Made by a program: the position numbers and the translations under genes
NCBI RefSeq assembly: GCF_900109455.1
Contig: NZ_FOAG01000004.1
Location: 1 to 64,000, forward strand
Reading direction: 5' to 3'
DNA from: Roseovarius azorensis
GTDB lineage: Bacteria > Pseudomonadota > Alphaproteobacteria > Rhodobacterales > Rhodobacteraceae
Length of the DNA: 64,000 bases
Notes under the pieces: generated by a model
What the model was told of the DNA's origin: nothing
Databases searched by the model: none
Seen by the model: only the letters and a program-made list of their open reading frames with translations
Shown: one piece after another, positions 55,190 to 64,000 of the stretch
Layout of the letters: each line of letters starts with the position of its first letter
Numbering within the stretch: position 1 is the stretch's first letter

Positions 55190-56311
55190 ATGACACGTCA
55201 CTTCACCCGCATTCTGGGCAGCACGGCGCTCTCGGCCTTGCTGAGCCTGCCTGCCTTGGCCGAGAGCGCCCCGACGCTCGCCACCCTGTCACCACCGCCA
55301 ATTCCTGACGACAATCCGATGACCCCGGAAAAGATCGAGCTGGGCGAAAAACTCTTCTGGGACGGACGATTGTCGGGCAACGGATCGATGCCCTGCTCGG
55401 CCTGCCACCTGCCCGATCTCGGCTGGGGTACCGGGGGTGCGATCAGCTTTGGCTATCCCGGCACGCAGCATTGGCGCAACAGCCAGACCATCCTGAACTC
55501 CGCCTATTACAACAAGCTGTTCTGGGAAGGCAATTCCAGCTCGCTCGAGGCGCAGGCACCGGCCGCTGCCGGGGGTAGCGTCGCGGGCAACGGCGATAGC
55601 TCCATGATGGAAATGCGCCTGCGTTTTGTCCCCGAATATGTCGCGGCGTTCAAGGAGGTTTTCGGCACCGAATGGCCGCATGTAGCGAATGCCTGGGATG
55701 CCATCGCCGCATATCAACGCACTATCGTCACAGATGCCACCAAGGTGCCTTTCGACCGTTATCTCGCGGGTGACATGGATGCGATGAGCGACGCGGCCAA
55801 GCGGGGCATGGATATCTACAACGGCAAGGCGGGCTGCATTTCCTGCCACAACGGCGCGCTGGCCTCGGATCAGAAATTCTACGACATCGGCGTGCCTGCT
55901 GCGGCGGAATTCGAGCAGGATCCGCTCTATCAGATCACGCTCCGATGGGAGTTGTATCAGAAGGGCATGGATGAGGCGACCTATCGCAAGGGCGATGACG
56001 ATCTGGGCCTCTATCACGTCACCAAGCGGCCCGGCGACAAGGGCAAGTTCCGCACGCCGAGCCTGCGCGAACTGCGCTGGACCGAACCCTACATGCACAA
56101 CGGCACATTCTGGACGCTGGCCGATGTCGTGGATTTCTACGACGCGGGTGGCGGCGAGGAACAGACCGCCGGGCTGCAGCCTCTGGGCCTGAGCGACGAA
56201 GAAAAGGCCGATCTGATCGCCTTTCTCGAAGCGCTGTCTATGGACGAGCCATTGCTCGCCGACCCCCCCGAATTGCCCGAAACCGCAACATGGTCGGAGT
56301 TTCTCAAATGA
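55190..56311 (+). CDS. idrP2: Di-heme cytochrome c peroxidase family protein (IdrP-type), second copy
   Basis: A 373-residue protein with signal peptide (MTRHFTRILGSTALSALLSL, cleavage near ALAES), heme 1 CSACH at 69-73 and heme 2 CISCH at 216-220, followed by FRTPSLRELRWTEPYMHNG. It is a diverged paralogue of the preceding gene. GAGGAGG precedes ATG 55190, and its stop overlaps the idrB start as ATGA. Works with the first peroxidase in the periplasm, receiving electrons from c-type cytochromes. Confidence 0.87.
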   Translation: MTRHFTRILGSTALSALLSLPALAESAPTLATLSPPPIPDDNPMTPEKIELGEKLFWDGRLSGNGSMPCSACHLPDLGWGTGGAISFGYPGTQHWRNSQTILNSAYYNKLFWEGNSSSLEAQAPAAAGGSVAGNGDSSMMEMRLRFVPEYVAAFKEVFGTEWPHVANAWDAIAAYQRTIVTDATKVPFDRYLAGDMDAMSDAAKRGMDIYNGKAGCISCHNGALASDQKFYDIGVPAAAEFEQDPLYQITLRWELYQKGMDEATYRKGDDDLGLYHVTKRPGDKGKFRTPSLRELRWTEPYMHNGTFWTLADVVDFYDAGGGEEQTAGLQPLGLSDEEKADLIAFLEALSMDEPLLADPPELPETATWSEFLK

Positions 56312-56853
56312 CCCAGGCAACCAAACCCAAAGGTGCAGACCATGGCTGCGCTTCTCTCTCACGGCGCAATTTCATGATCCTCGGTGGCACGGCCATCACC
56401 GTGCTGGCCACCTATGGCACCGGACCGCAGGCGCAGGAACTGGTTTCGTCCGCCTATACCCGCAAGGTGATCGGCAAGCTGTCGGACCTCGGGCCGGGTA
56501 CGGCGATCACCTTTACCTATCCCAATGACGACATCGAGAATCTCTTGATGATGCTGAACGAAGAGGCCGGCGGCGGCGTGGGCGAGGCGCGCAACATCGT
56601 CGCCTTCAACACGATTTGCCCGCATATGGGCGGCTATATGGGCGAGAGCGAATTTCGCCCCGAGCATTCGGTGCTCGGCCCCTGTCCGCTGCATCTGTCG
56701 ACCTTCGATCTGACCAAGCATGGCATGATCGTGTCCGGCCACGCGGTCGAGAGTCTGCCGCAGATCGTTCTGGAAATTGACGGCGACGATATCGTCGCAA
56801 CGGGCGTGATGGGGCTGTTCTACGGCTACAGCCACAATCCGACCGGCGCTTGA
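56308..56853 (+). CDS. idrB: Iodate reductase small subunit, Rieske protein
   Basis: A 181-residue Rieske iron-sulfur protein. The twin-arginine signal SRRNFMILGG (Arg19-Arg20) sends the folded IdrAB complex to the periplasm. The [2Fe-2S] ligands are CPH (Cys104, His106) and CPLH (Cys126, His129). It is homologous to AioB of arsenite oxidase, but the two peroxidase genes upstream point to Idr. ATG 56308 follows GGAG by 8 bp and overlaps the preceding stop; an upstream in-frame ATG at 56290 is less likely. Confidence 0.88.
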   Translation: MTQATKPKGADHGCASLSRRNFMILGGTAITVLATYGTGPQAQELVSSAYTRKVIGKLSDLGPGTAITFTYPNDDIENLLMMLNEEAGGGVGEARNIVAFNTICPHMGGYMGESEFRPEHSVLGPCPLHLSTFDLTKHGMIVSGHAVESLPQIVLEIDGDDIVATGVMGLFYGYSHNPTGA

Positions 56854-56869
56854 GAAAGGATCCAACGAG

Positions 56870-59536
56870 ATGGCAAAGACCGTCGTTCAAAACCGTGAAT
56901 TCGTGCCTCTTCCGCCGCCAGACGCGGATATTCTGACCACCGCATGCAGCTATTGCATCGTGGCCTGCTCCTACAAGGTCTACCGCTGGCCGGTGGGCAG
57001 CGAGGGCGGCACGCAGGCCGATCAGAACGCCTTTGGCGTGGATTTTCCGACCTACGGCGCGCCCTGGATCGCCCGCAGCCAGCACAATATCGGGATGCAT
57101 GAGGGACGTCCGCATCATTTCGTCATCATCGCCGATGCCGAGGCCGATGCGGTCAACCCGGGCGGCAACTACAGCTTGCGCGGCGGCACGCTGGCACAGA
57201 AGATTTACAATCCAGATACCCCCACGAAAGATCGTCTGAAATACCCGATGATCCGCATCGGTGGCATCCTGACCCCGGTCAGCTGGGATCTGGCCACGGA
57301 TGTGATGGCCGAACTCTCTCAGCACGTGCTCGACACCTATGGCGAGCACGCATGGGGAATGAAGACGTTTTCCTACGAATATTTCGAGAACACCTATGCC
57401 ATTCGCAAGCTGGTGGACCGCGCCATCGGCACGCCCGTGCATGCCTGGCATGACAAGCCGATGCGCGGCCCGGATGCCACCGGCCTCGACGATGCCGGCA
57501 TCAACTCCTTTGCCGCCTCTTACGAGGATTGGGGCAAATGCGACGTCGCGTTCCTGTCGGGCGTCGATCCCTACGAGACCAAGACGGTGCTCTTCACCGA
57601 GTGGATGATGGGCGGCGACAATCCGGGCAAGCAGATGATCTTCGTCACCCCGCACCGCACGATGGGCGTGGAATACGGGATCAGGAACGGCGGTCTGTGG
57701 CTACCGCTCATTCCCGGCACCGACACGGTTCTGCATCTGGCACTGGCCAGGATCATCATCGACAACGGCTGGCAGGACCAGGAATTCATCGACACCTGGG
57801 TCAACAACAAGTGGGAAATCGAGAGCGGCTATGGCCGCGGCACGCGCAACACCGGCTGGCAATGGCGCACCACCTGGGGCCGCTGGCAATCGGACTGGCA
57901 GGATTTCCAGACATTCATCGCCAATGAACCGGCCGCACAGCTTGACGAGGCCGCGCGCATCACCGGCCTGCCCGCCGAGGACATCCTGCGCTGCGCCGAG
58001 ATGATCGCGCGCCCCCGCGAGGACGGCAGCCGCCCCAAGACCTCGTTCATGCTGGAAAAGGGCAACTACTGGTCCAACAACTACATGAACACCGCCTCGC
58101 TGTCCTCGCTGGGCCTGATCTGCGGCGCGGGCAACCGGCCCGGACAGGTGATCAGCCGCGGCGGCGGGCACCAGCGGGGCGGTATGGGAGCCGGTCCCGG
58201 CAAGGGCTGGCTCAGCCCGGAAAAATACCCCGGACGGCGCAAGAAACCGCTCAACGTCGACCGCTGGGTGATCGACGGCAAGGTGCGCTTCATGTGGACC
58301 ATGGGCATCACATGGTTCCCCGCGATGCTGGCCAGTCAGGAACTGGCAAGCCGCGTTGCAGACCTGACCATGCGCAACCCCAATCAGCCGCGCTCGGTAG
58401 AGCGCGACCATCTGGTCGAGGTGTTCAAGGCCCGCGTGGACAGTGGCGGCATGATGCTGGTGGACAGCAACATCTATCCCGTGGAGCCACTCAACACCCA
58501 ATACGCCGACATCGTGCTGCCCGCCGCCTGCTGGGGCGAGGTGGATTTTACCCGCTGCAACGCCGAACGTCGCCTGCGGCTCTATGCCAGGTTCAACGAT
58601 GCACCGGGCGAAGCCAAGCCCGACTGGTGGGCGATCGGACAGTTTGCGCAGAAGATGGGCTTCGAGGGCTTTTCCTGGCAGGAGTCGAATGACATCTTCG
58701 AAGAGGCCGCCCGGTTCTCGCGCACCGGCGTGCTCAGCTACAACGTGCTGGTGAAACAGGCGCAGAAAGAGGGCAAGAAGGGTCACGAAAAGCTGCGCGA
58801 ACTGGGTACTACGGGCATCCAGACGCCAATCCGCCTGGTTAACGGCGAAATGGTCGGCACCTCGCGCCTGCACGATCCCGGCAACGACTGGGGCGAGGTC
58901 GAGGGCGACACGCTCGATCAGAAATGGCTGCATTCCTTCAGCAGCCATACCGGCAAGGCCAATATCCTCAAGACACCGTGGCAGAATGACAGCTGGACGG
59001 ATTTTTACGAGGCGATCAGGCCGCGCCCCGAAAAGGGCGAGATCTGGATCACCAATGGCCGCGTCAACGAGGTCTGGCAATCGGGCTTCGACGATCTGCG
59101 CAAGCCCTATCTGGCGAAACGCTGGCCGTGGCCGCATATCGTGATCCACCCGGATGACGCGGCCCCGCATGGCATCGAATCCGGCGATCTGGTCGAGGGG
59201 TTCAACGATACCGTCTATGTGCAGACCGGCGAACCCATCGGCGTCAAGGAGGATGACCTGAGCTTTACCAAACTGATGGAGCATGGCCATATCAAGACCA
59301 CCACGGGTCAGTTCGTGGCCGTCGCCATCGTCTCGGACGAAATCCGCCCCGGCGTCGCCAAGGCGGCCTTCAACTATCCCGGTTCGATGGCGAACTCTGT
59401 CTGCCATGCGGTGCCCGATCCGGTCACCGGCAACTACCGCTTCAAGCTGGGGCGTGGCGTGCTGCGCAAGGTGGGCGAGAGCGCCTACAAGCATAACTTC
59501 CTCGAAATGTCGCTCAAGCCGCGTCCCATAGCCTGA
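56870..59536 (+). CDS. idrA: Iodate reductase large molybdopterin subunit
   Basis: An 888-residue DMSO-reductase-family enzyme. The N-terminal CSYCIVAC (Cys26, Cys29, Cys33) is the three-Cys [3Fe-4S] motif of the AioA/IdrA group. The molybdopterin domains follow: FVTPHRTMGVEYGIRNGG, KGNYWSNNYMNTASL, GGGHQRGG, and C-terminal HPDDAAPHGIESGD. There is no signal peptide; export relies on IdrB. Length is nearer IdrA than the roughly 825-residue AioA. It would reduce iodate in the periplasm with electrons through IdrB and cytochrome c. No arsenic genes (aioXSR, ars) are nearby. Two of its segments recur as a fused fragment at 47671-47966. Confidence 0.85.
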   Translation: MAKTVVQNREFVPLPPPDADILTTACSYCIVACSYKVYRWPVGSEGGTQADQNAFGVDFPTYGAPWIARSQHNIGMHEGRPHHFVIIADAEADAVNPGGNYSLRGGTLAQKIYNPDTPTKDRLKYPMIRIGGILTPVSWDLATDVMAELSQHVLDTYGEHAWGMKTFSYEYFENTYAIRKLVDRAIGTPVHAWHDKPMRGPDATGLDDAGINSFAASYEDWGKCDVAFLSGVDPYETKTVLFTEWMMGGDNPGKQMIFVTPHRTMGVEYGIRNGGLWLPLIPGTDTVLHLALARIIIDNGWQDQEFIDTWVNNKWEIESGYGRGTRNTGWQWRTTWGRWQSDWQDFQTFIANEPAAQLDEAARITGLPAEDILRCAEMIARPREDGSRPKTSFMLEKGNYWSNNYMNTASLSSLGLICGAGNRPGQVISRGGGHQRGGMGAGPGKGWLSPEKYPGRRKKPLNVDRWVIDGKVRFMWTMGITWFPAMLASQELASRVADLTMRNPNQPRSVERDHLVEVFKARVDSGGMMLVDSNIYPVEPLNTQYADIVLPAACWGEVDFTRCNAERRLRLYARFNDAPGEAKPDWWAIGQFAQKMGFEGFSWQESNDIFEEAARFSRTGVLSYNVLVKQAQKEGKKGHEKLRELGTTGIQTPIRLVNGEMVGTSRLHDPGNDWGEVEGDTLDQKWLHSFSSHTGKANILKTPWQNDSWTDFYEAIRPRPEKGEIWITNGRVNEVWQSGFDDLRKPYLAKRWPWPHIVIHPDDAAPHGIESGDLVEGFNDTVYVQTGEPIGVKEDDLSFTKLMEHGHIKTTTGQFVAVAIVSDEIRPGVAKAAFNYPGSMANSVCHAVPDPVTGNYRFKLGRGVLRKVGESAYKHNFLEMSLKPRPIA
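57554..58359 (+). repeat. idrA region whose two ends are duplicated at 47671-47966
   Basis: Bases 57554-57691 and 58202-58359 are the parental copies of the chimeric fragment about 10 kb upstream, in the same orientation. The 510 bp between them are absent from the fragment. Confidence 0.93.
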
Positions 59537-59543
59537 GCGATCA

Positions 59544-59572
59544 CCTGCCGCCGGAGCGCGTCCGGTGGCAGG
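59544..59572 (+). terminator. Hairpin after idrA
   Basis: CCTGCCGCCGGA and TCCGGTGGCAGG can pair over 12 positions (one G-U) around a GCGCG loop, just after the idrA stop and 24 bp before the DUF2478 start. No U-run follows, so termination may be partial and the DUF2478 gene may still be read through. Confidence 0.6.
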
Positions 59573-59595
59573 ACCATCACACAAGGATCGACACC

Positions 59596-60114
59596 ATGCA
59601 GATCGCCTTTGTCCATGCCACCGCGCGCGGCGCGGTCGACGATACACTGCGGACCGTTACCGACATGCTGCGGGCGCGGGGCCACCGCCTTGCCGGTGTC
59701 CTGCCCGTGCCTTGCACCGACCCCGACCGCCATGCCTGCGACATGGACCTCATCGACCTCGCCTCCGGCGCCTGCCTGCCGATTGCACAGCGTCTCGGGC
59801 GCGGCTCGACCGGCTGCCGTCTGGACGGCGCGGCGATCGAGATGGCGGCAATGGCGGTGGCCGGCGGACTCGCCACCGCACCCGCCGACCTGCTGATCCT
59901 CAACCGCTTCGGCAAACAGGAGGCAACGGGCCACGGCTTTCACCCGGTGATCGTGACCGCCCTGGAACGCGGCATGCCCGTTCTTCTGGGCGTCAACGAC
60001 CTTAACCGCCCGGCTTTCGAAATCTTCGCCGACGGACTCGCGACGGAACTCCCCGACGCCCCCTTCGCTGTCTGCGACTGGCTTCTGCCGCTCTTGCGGC
60101 GGCGCGCGGCCTGA
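59596..60114 (+). CDS. DUF2478 protein, putative nucleotide-binding molybdenum accessory factor
   Basis: A 172-residue cytoplasmic protein with DUF2478 features: GHRLAGVLPVPC, DLASGACLPIAQRLGRGSTG, the conserved LLILNRFGKQEATGHGF and ERGMPVLLGV. The family resembles THEP1-type NTP-binding proteins and recurs beside molybdenum transport or molybdoenzyme genes. Directly after idrA it may assist cofactor supply or insertion, but no enzymatic function is established from the sequence. Confidence 0.8.
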   Translation: MQIAFVHATARGAVDDTLRTVTDMLRARGHRLAGVLPVPCTDPDRHACDMDLIDLASGACLPIAQRLGRGSTGCRLDGAAIEMAAMAVAGGLATAPADLLILNRFGKQEATGHGFHPVIVTALERGMPVLLGVNDLNRPAFEIFADGLATELPDAPFAVCDWLLPLLRRRAA

Positions 60115-60204
60115 ACGTCGGGCGATGACCGCCGCCGGTTACATCATGACATGGTTCATACAGACAGGGTGCGTCTTAAAATGTGGGCGTCTCAGTTGAA
60201 CTAG

Positions 60205-60222
60205 CGATAAAGTTGTTTATCG
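60205..60222. promoter_or_regulatory. Perfect palindrome upstream of the second peptide-type ABC operon
   Basis: CGATAAA and TTTATCG are perfect 7-bp arms around GTTG, 51 bp before the binding-protein ATG. It is well placed for an operator overlapping a promoter. No regulator gene for it is visible in the window. Confidence 0.5.
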
Positions 60223-60273
60223 TGCTCCCATTGCTTCGGGCCTGCGTCCGGAGCCAACGACAGGGAGACAATC

Positions 60274-61848
60274 ATGAAAACGACAGCAATTCTGACTGCT
60301 GCCCTCCTGGCCAGCACAACGATCGGCGCTTCTGCCGAAACCCTTCGCTGGGCACGGGCGGGGGATTCGCTCACACTCGATCCGCATGCGCAGAACGAGG
60401 GGCCAACTCACACGCTGGCGCATCAGATCTACGAACCGCTGATCATCCGCGACACGACCGGCGCCTTCGAAGCGGCGCTGGCAACGGATTGGACACCCAA
60501 GGCGGACGATCCGAACGTGTGGGTCTTCAACCTGCGGCAGGGGGTGAAATACCATGACGGCGCGGACTTCACCGCCGAGGATGTGGTGTTCTCGATCAAC
60601 CGCGCGAAATCCGAACAATCCCGGATGAAGGAACTGCTATCCTCCGTGGTCGAGGTGCGGGCGGTGGACGATCACACCGTGGAATTCGTGACCGACGGGC
60701 CAAACCCGATCCTGCCCGCCAACCTGACCAACCTCTTCATGATGGACAGCGGCTGGGCCGAGGCCAATGGCGTGGTCAAGGTGCAGGACGTGGATGGCGG
60801 CGAGACGACTTTCGCCACCACCAATGCCAACGGCACCGGCGCGTTCAAGCTGGTCAGCCGCGAGCCCGACGTGAAGACCGTGCTGACGCGCAATGACGAC
60901 TATTGGGGGATGGATCAGTTCCCCATGGAAGTGTCCGAAATCGTCTACACCCCGATTCAGAACGCCGCAACACGGGTCGCCGCCCTTCTGTCGGGCGAGG
61001 TGGATTTCATCCAGGACGTGCCGGTGCAGGATCTGCAACGGGTGACGGACAGCGCGGGCCTCGTGGTCAAGACGGCGCCGCAGAACCGCACCATCTTCTT
61101 CGGGATGCATCTCGGCCCCGATGATATCGAAAACGACAATGTCGAGGGAAAGAATCCGCTCTCGGATGTACGCGTGCGCGAGGCGATGAACCTTGCGATC
61201 AACCGAGACGCCATCCGACAGGTCGTGATGCGTGGTCAGAGCCAGCCCGCTGGCATGATCGCGCCGCCCTTTGTCAATGGCTGGACCGAAGCGATGGATC
61301 AGGTCGAAACCAATACCGAAAAGGCCAAGGCCCTGATGGAAGAGGCGGGCTATGCCGACGGTTTCTCGATCCAGCTCGATTGCCCGAACGACCGCTATAT
61401 CAACGACGAGGCGATCTGTCAGGCTGCGGTTGGCATGTTCGGCCAGATCGGCATCACGGTCAATCTGGATGCCAAACCCAAGGCACAGCACTTTCCACTG
61501 ATTTCCTCGGGCGGCACCGATTTCTACATGCTGGGCTGGGGTGTTCCGACCTATGACAGCGAGTATATCTTCAACTTTCTCGTGCATACGCGCGGCGAAG
61601 AGCGCGGCAGCTGGAACGGCACCGGCTACAGCAATCCCGAACTTGACGCCAAGATCGTGAGCCTCTCGTCGGAAACCGATCTGGACGAGCGCAACGCCAC
61701 CATCGCCGAAATCTGGCAGGTGGTGCAGGACGAGGTACTCTATCTGCCCATTCACCACCAGGTGCTGAACTGGGGGATGAAACAGAACGTGGGCATCGAA
61801 GTCAGCCCCGAAGACGATCCGAAGATGAAATACTTCACCATGAAGTAA
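60274..61848 (+). CDS. Dipeptide-type ABC transporter substrate-binding protein (SBP_bac_5)
   Basis: A 524-residue periplasmic protein: signal MKTTAILTAALLASTTIGAS then AETLRWARAGDSLTLDPHAQ. It shares unusual stretches with the binding protein at 16028-17593, for example TNANGTGAFKL against NNANGTGPFKL, and DCPNDRYINDEAICQA against NCPNDRYVNDEGICQA, so the two importers are paralogous. Ligand unknown. First gene of an operon with two permeases and at least one ATPase, continuing past the window. Confidence 0.9.
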   Translation: MKTTAILTAALLASTTIGASAETLRWARAGDSLTLDPHAQNEGPTHTLAHQIYEPLIIRDTTGAFEAALATDWTPKADDPNVWVFNLRQGVKYHDGADFTAEDVVFSINRAKSEQSRMKELLSSVVEVRAVDDHTVEFVTDGPNPILPANLTNLFMMDSGWAEANGVVKVQDVDGGETTFATTNANGTGAFKLVSREPDVKTVLTRNDDYWGMDQFPMEVSEIVYTPIQNAATRVAALLSGEVDFIQDVPVQDLQRVTDSAGLVVKTAPQNRTIFFGMHLGPDDIENDNVEGKNPLSDVRVREAMNLAINRDAIRQVVMRGQSQPAGMIAPPFVNGWTEAMDQVETNTEKAKALMEEAGYADGFSIQLDCPNDRYINDEAICQAAVGMFGQIGITVNLDAKPKAQHFPLISSGGTDFYMLGWGVPTYDSEYIFNFLVHTRGEERGSWNGTGYSNPELDAKIVSLSSETDLDERNATIAEIWQVVQDEVLYLPIHHQVLNWGMKQNVGIEVSPEDDPKMKYFTMK

Positions 61849-61855
61849 ACATCAC

Positions 61856-61882
61856 GGGGCGGCGGCCCAGACTCGCCGCCCC
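61856..61882 (+). terminator. Intra-operon hairpin after the binding-protein gene
   Basis: GGGGCGGCG and CGCCGCCCC are perfect 9-bp arms with a 9-base loop between the binding-protein stop and the first permease. The same arrangement occurs in the other two ABC operons of the window, consistent with overproduction of the binding protein. Confidence 0.55.
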
Positions 61883-61910
61883 AGGTTTCTGACCCGGAAC
61901 GGATCGCCCC

Positions 61911-62894
61911 ATGCTGGCCTATATCATTAGACGTGTCGGACAGTCGGTCCTGGTGCTGCTGGTCGTCGGACTCGTGGCGTTCGCCATGTTCCGCTTTGTC
62001 GGCGATCCGATCGACGCGATGCTCGGACAGGAACGCACACAGGCGGATATCGAGCGGCTGCGCGTGGTGCTTGGCCTCGACCGGCCCTTCGTGGTGCAAT
62101 ACTGGCGCTTTCTCGAACAGGCGGCACAGGGCAATTTCGGGCTCAGCTACCGTCAGGGCCGCCCGGTCTCCGATATCCTTATGGAACGCCTGCCCGCCAC
62201 ACTGGAACTGGCCTTCGTCTCGGGACTGATGGCGCTGATCGGCGGTATCGTTCTGGGCATATTCACCGCGATCCGAAGACGTGGCATCTCCGCCAACGTT
62301 ATCATGACAGCCTCGCTCATCGGAGTCTCGCTGCCTACCTTCCTGATCGGCATCATGCTGATCTATCTGTTTTCCGTCGAACTCGGCTGGCTGCCCAGCT
62401 TCGGGCGGGGCGAGGTGACACGAGTCGGCGGCTGGACAACCGGCTTTCTTACCGAAAGCGGCCTCAAGGCCCTGATCCTGCCCTCCATCACCCTGGGGCT
62501 CTACCAGATGACGCTGATCATGCGGCTGGTGCGTACCGAGATGCTCGAAGTGCTGCGCATGGACTATATCCGCTTCGCCCGCGCACGCGGCGTCCGCGAG
62601 AAATCCATCAACTTCCGCCACGCACTCAAGAACACGCTGGTGCCGGTCATCACCATCACCGGCCTGCAACTGGGTTCGATCATCGCCTTTGCGATCATCA
62701 CCGAAACGGTGTTCCAGTGGCCCGGCGTGGGGCTGCTCTTCATCAACGCGGTCCAGTTTGTCGATATCCCGGTGATGGCGGCCTATCTCATGCTGATCTC
62801 GGTAATGTTCGTCGGCATCAACCTTATCGTCGACATGCTCTATTTCGCGATTGATCCGCGGCTGCGCGCCGACCGAACCACCGGGGGACACTGA
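61911..62894 (+). CDS. Dipeptide-type ABC transporter permease (OppB/DppB-like)
   Basis: A 327-residue permease with the first helix at the very start (MLAYIIRRVGQSVLVLLVVG), GDPIDAM, RVVLGLDRPFVVQYWRFLEQ, and coupling loop DYIRFARARGVREKSINFRH. Same length as its paralogue at 14970-15953 and similar in every segment. Confidence 0.93.
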   Translation: MLAYIIRRVGQSVLVLLVVGLVAFAMFRFVGDPIDAMLGQERTQADIERLRVVLGLDRPFVVQYWRFLEQAAQGNFGLSYRQGRPVSDILMERLPATLELAFVSGLMALIGGIVLGIFTAIRRRGISANVIMTASLIGVSLPTFLIGIMLIYLFSVELGWLPSFGRGEVTRVGGWTTGFLTESGLKALILPSITLGLYQMTLIMRLVRTEMLEVLRMDYIRFARARGVREKSINFRHALKNTLVPVITITGLQLGSIIAFAIITETVFQWPGVGLLFINAVQFVDIPVMAAYLMLISVMFVGINLIVDMLYFAIDPRLRADRTTGGH

Positions 62895-62895
62895 C

Positions 62896-63833
<938 letters not shown>

Positions 63834-63837
<4 letters not shown>

Positions 63838-64000
63838 CTGAATCACCCGTCCTCTCCGTTCGCGATCTCGTCGTGGAAATTCCCACCCGCCACGGCATCC
63901 TGCGGCCCGTGGACGGTGTCAGCTACGATATCCATGCCGGCGAAATCCTCGGCGTGGTGGGCGAATCCGGTGCTGGCAAATCCATGACCGGCAACGCGGT
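63834..64000 (+). CDS. Dipeptide-type ABC transporter ATPase, N-terminal fragment
   Basis: The first 55 codons of an OppD-like ATPase are visible: [20 protein letters not shown], then [20 protein letters not shown] with Walker A GESGAGKS. The gene runs off the right edge. It completes the importer begun at 60274. Confidence 0.9.

Noticed and set aside
56308..59536. Arsenite oxidase (aioBA)
   Set aside because: The folds and Fe-S motifs fit both, but two di-heme peroxidase genes in the same transcript, the longer large subunit and the lack of aioX/aioS/aioR or ars genes favour iodate reductase. The choice is not proven without a tree.
57701..59647. Very long minus-strand open frame opposite idrA (and similar ones opposite uvrB and the histidine kinase)
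   Set aside because: Such frames are expected opposite high-G+C genes. They have no family features and are rich in His, Arg and Gly from complementary codons.

Overview
The window looks like chromosomal DNA of a marine alphaproteobacterium of the Rhodobacteraceae (roseobacter group). The grounds are the high G+C, the tight operons with many ATGA or TGATG stop/start overlaps, the large number of ABC and TRAP solute importers with LysR and GntR regulators, and gene families typical of that group. No species call is possible from the sequence alone. I saw no rRNA, tRNA, CRISPR array or intact transposase.

Layout, left half. Positions 1-138 hold the start of acetyl-CoA synthetase (minus strand). 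Next come uvrB (620-2818), an AT-rich DUF433/DUF5615 toxin-antitoxin-like pair at the uvrB 3' end, a PhyH-like oxygenase, a TauE/SafE exporter and dusA. About 1.3 kb of decayed DNA lies upstream of dusA. Positions 7973-19897 form a catabolic unit: three amidohydrolases, an Asp/Glu/hydantoin-type racemase, a flavin reductase-like protein, a complete dipeptide-type ABC importer and a GntR regulator with a good palindromic operator. Its substrate is unknown, probably a small cyclic or amide nitrogen compound. Positions 20104-23717 are a copper-handling cluster with a wrecked multicopper oxidase, a YHS-containing Cu+ P-type ATPase and a DUF411 protein. Positions 23767-30183 match the E. coli ydcSTUV-patD plan for putrescine/GABA metabolism, headed by a LysR gene with a well-placed LysR box. 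Positions 30350-37660 combine 5-oxoprolinase (pxpABC), a TRAP transporter and a D-glutamate-cyclase-family protein under another LysR regulator.

Layout, right half. A LuxR-type regulator precedes a tad/flp pilus locus (39159-47463) that has pilin, CpaB, TadG/TadE-like proteins, CpaE, CpaF, TadB and TadC but no secretin or prepilin peptidase. From 47671 to 60114 lies what I consider the main find: an iodate reductase (idr) locus. It has a divergent two-component pair (50427-51143 and 51219-53420), a soluble cytochrome c, two di-heme peroxidases (idrP1/idrP2 type), a Tat-exported Rieske subunit (idrB) and the molybdopterin subunit (idrA, 56870-59536). A DUF2478 protein follows. Four GTCACA-like repeats at exactly 10-bp spacing sit before the cytochrome gene and look like the landing site of the OmpR-type regulator next door.

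A 296-bp, nearly identical fragment of idrA, itself carrying a clean 510-bp in-frame internal deletion, lies about 10 kb upstream at 47671-47966, beside nnrS. This is a scar of rearrangement around the iodate locus. The window ends inside a second dipeptide-type ABC operon (60274-64000) that is visibly related to the one at 12-17.6 kb.
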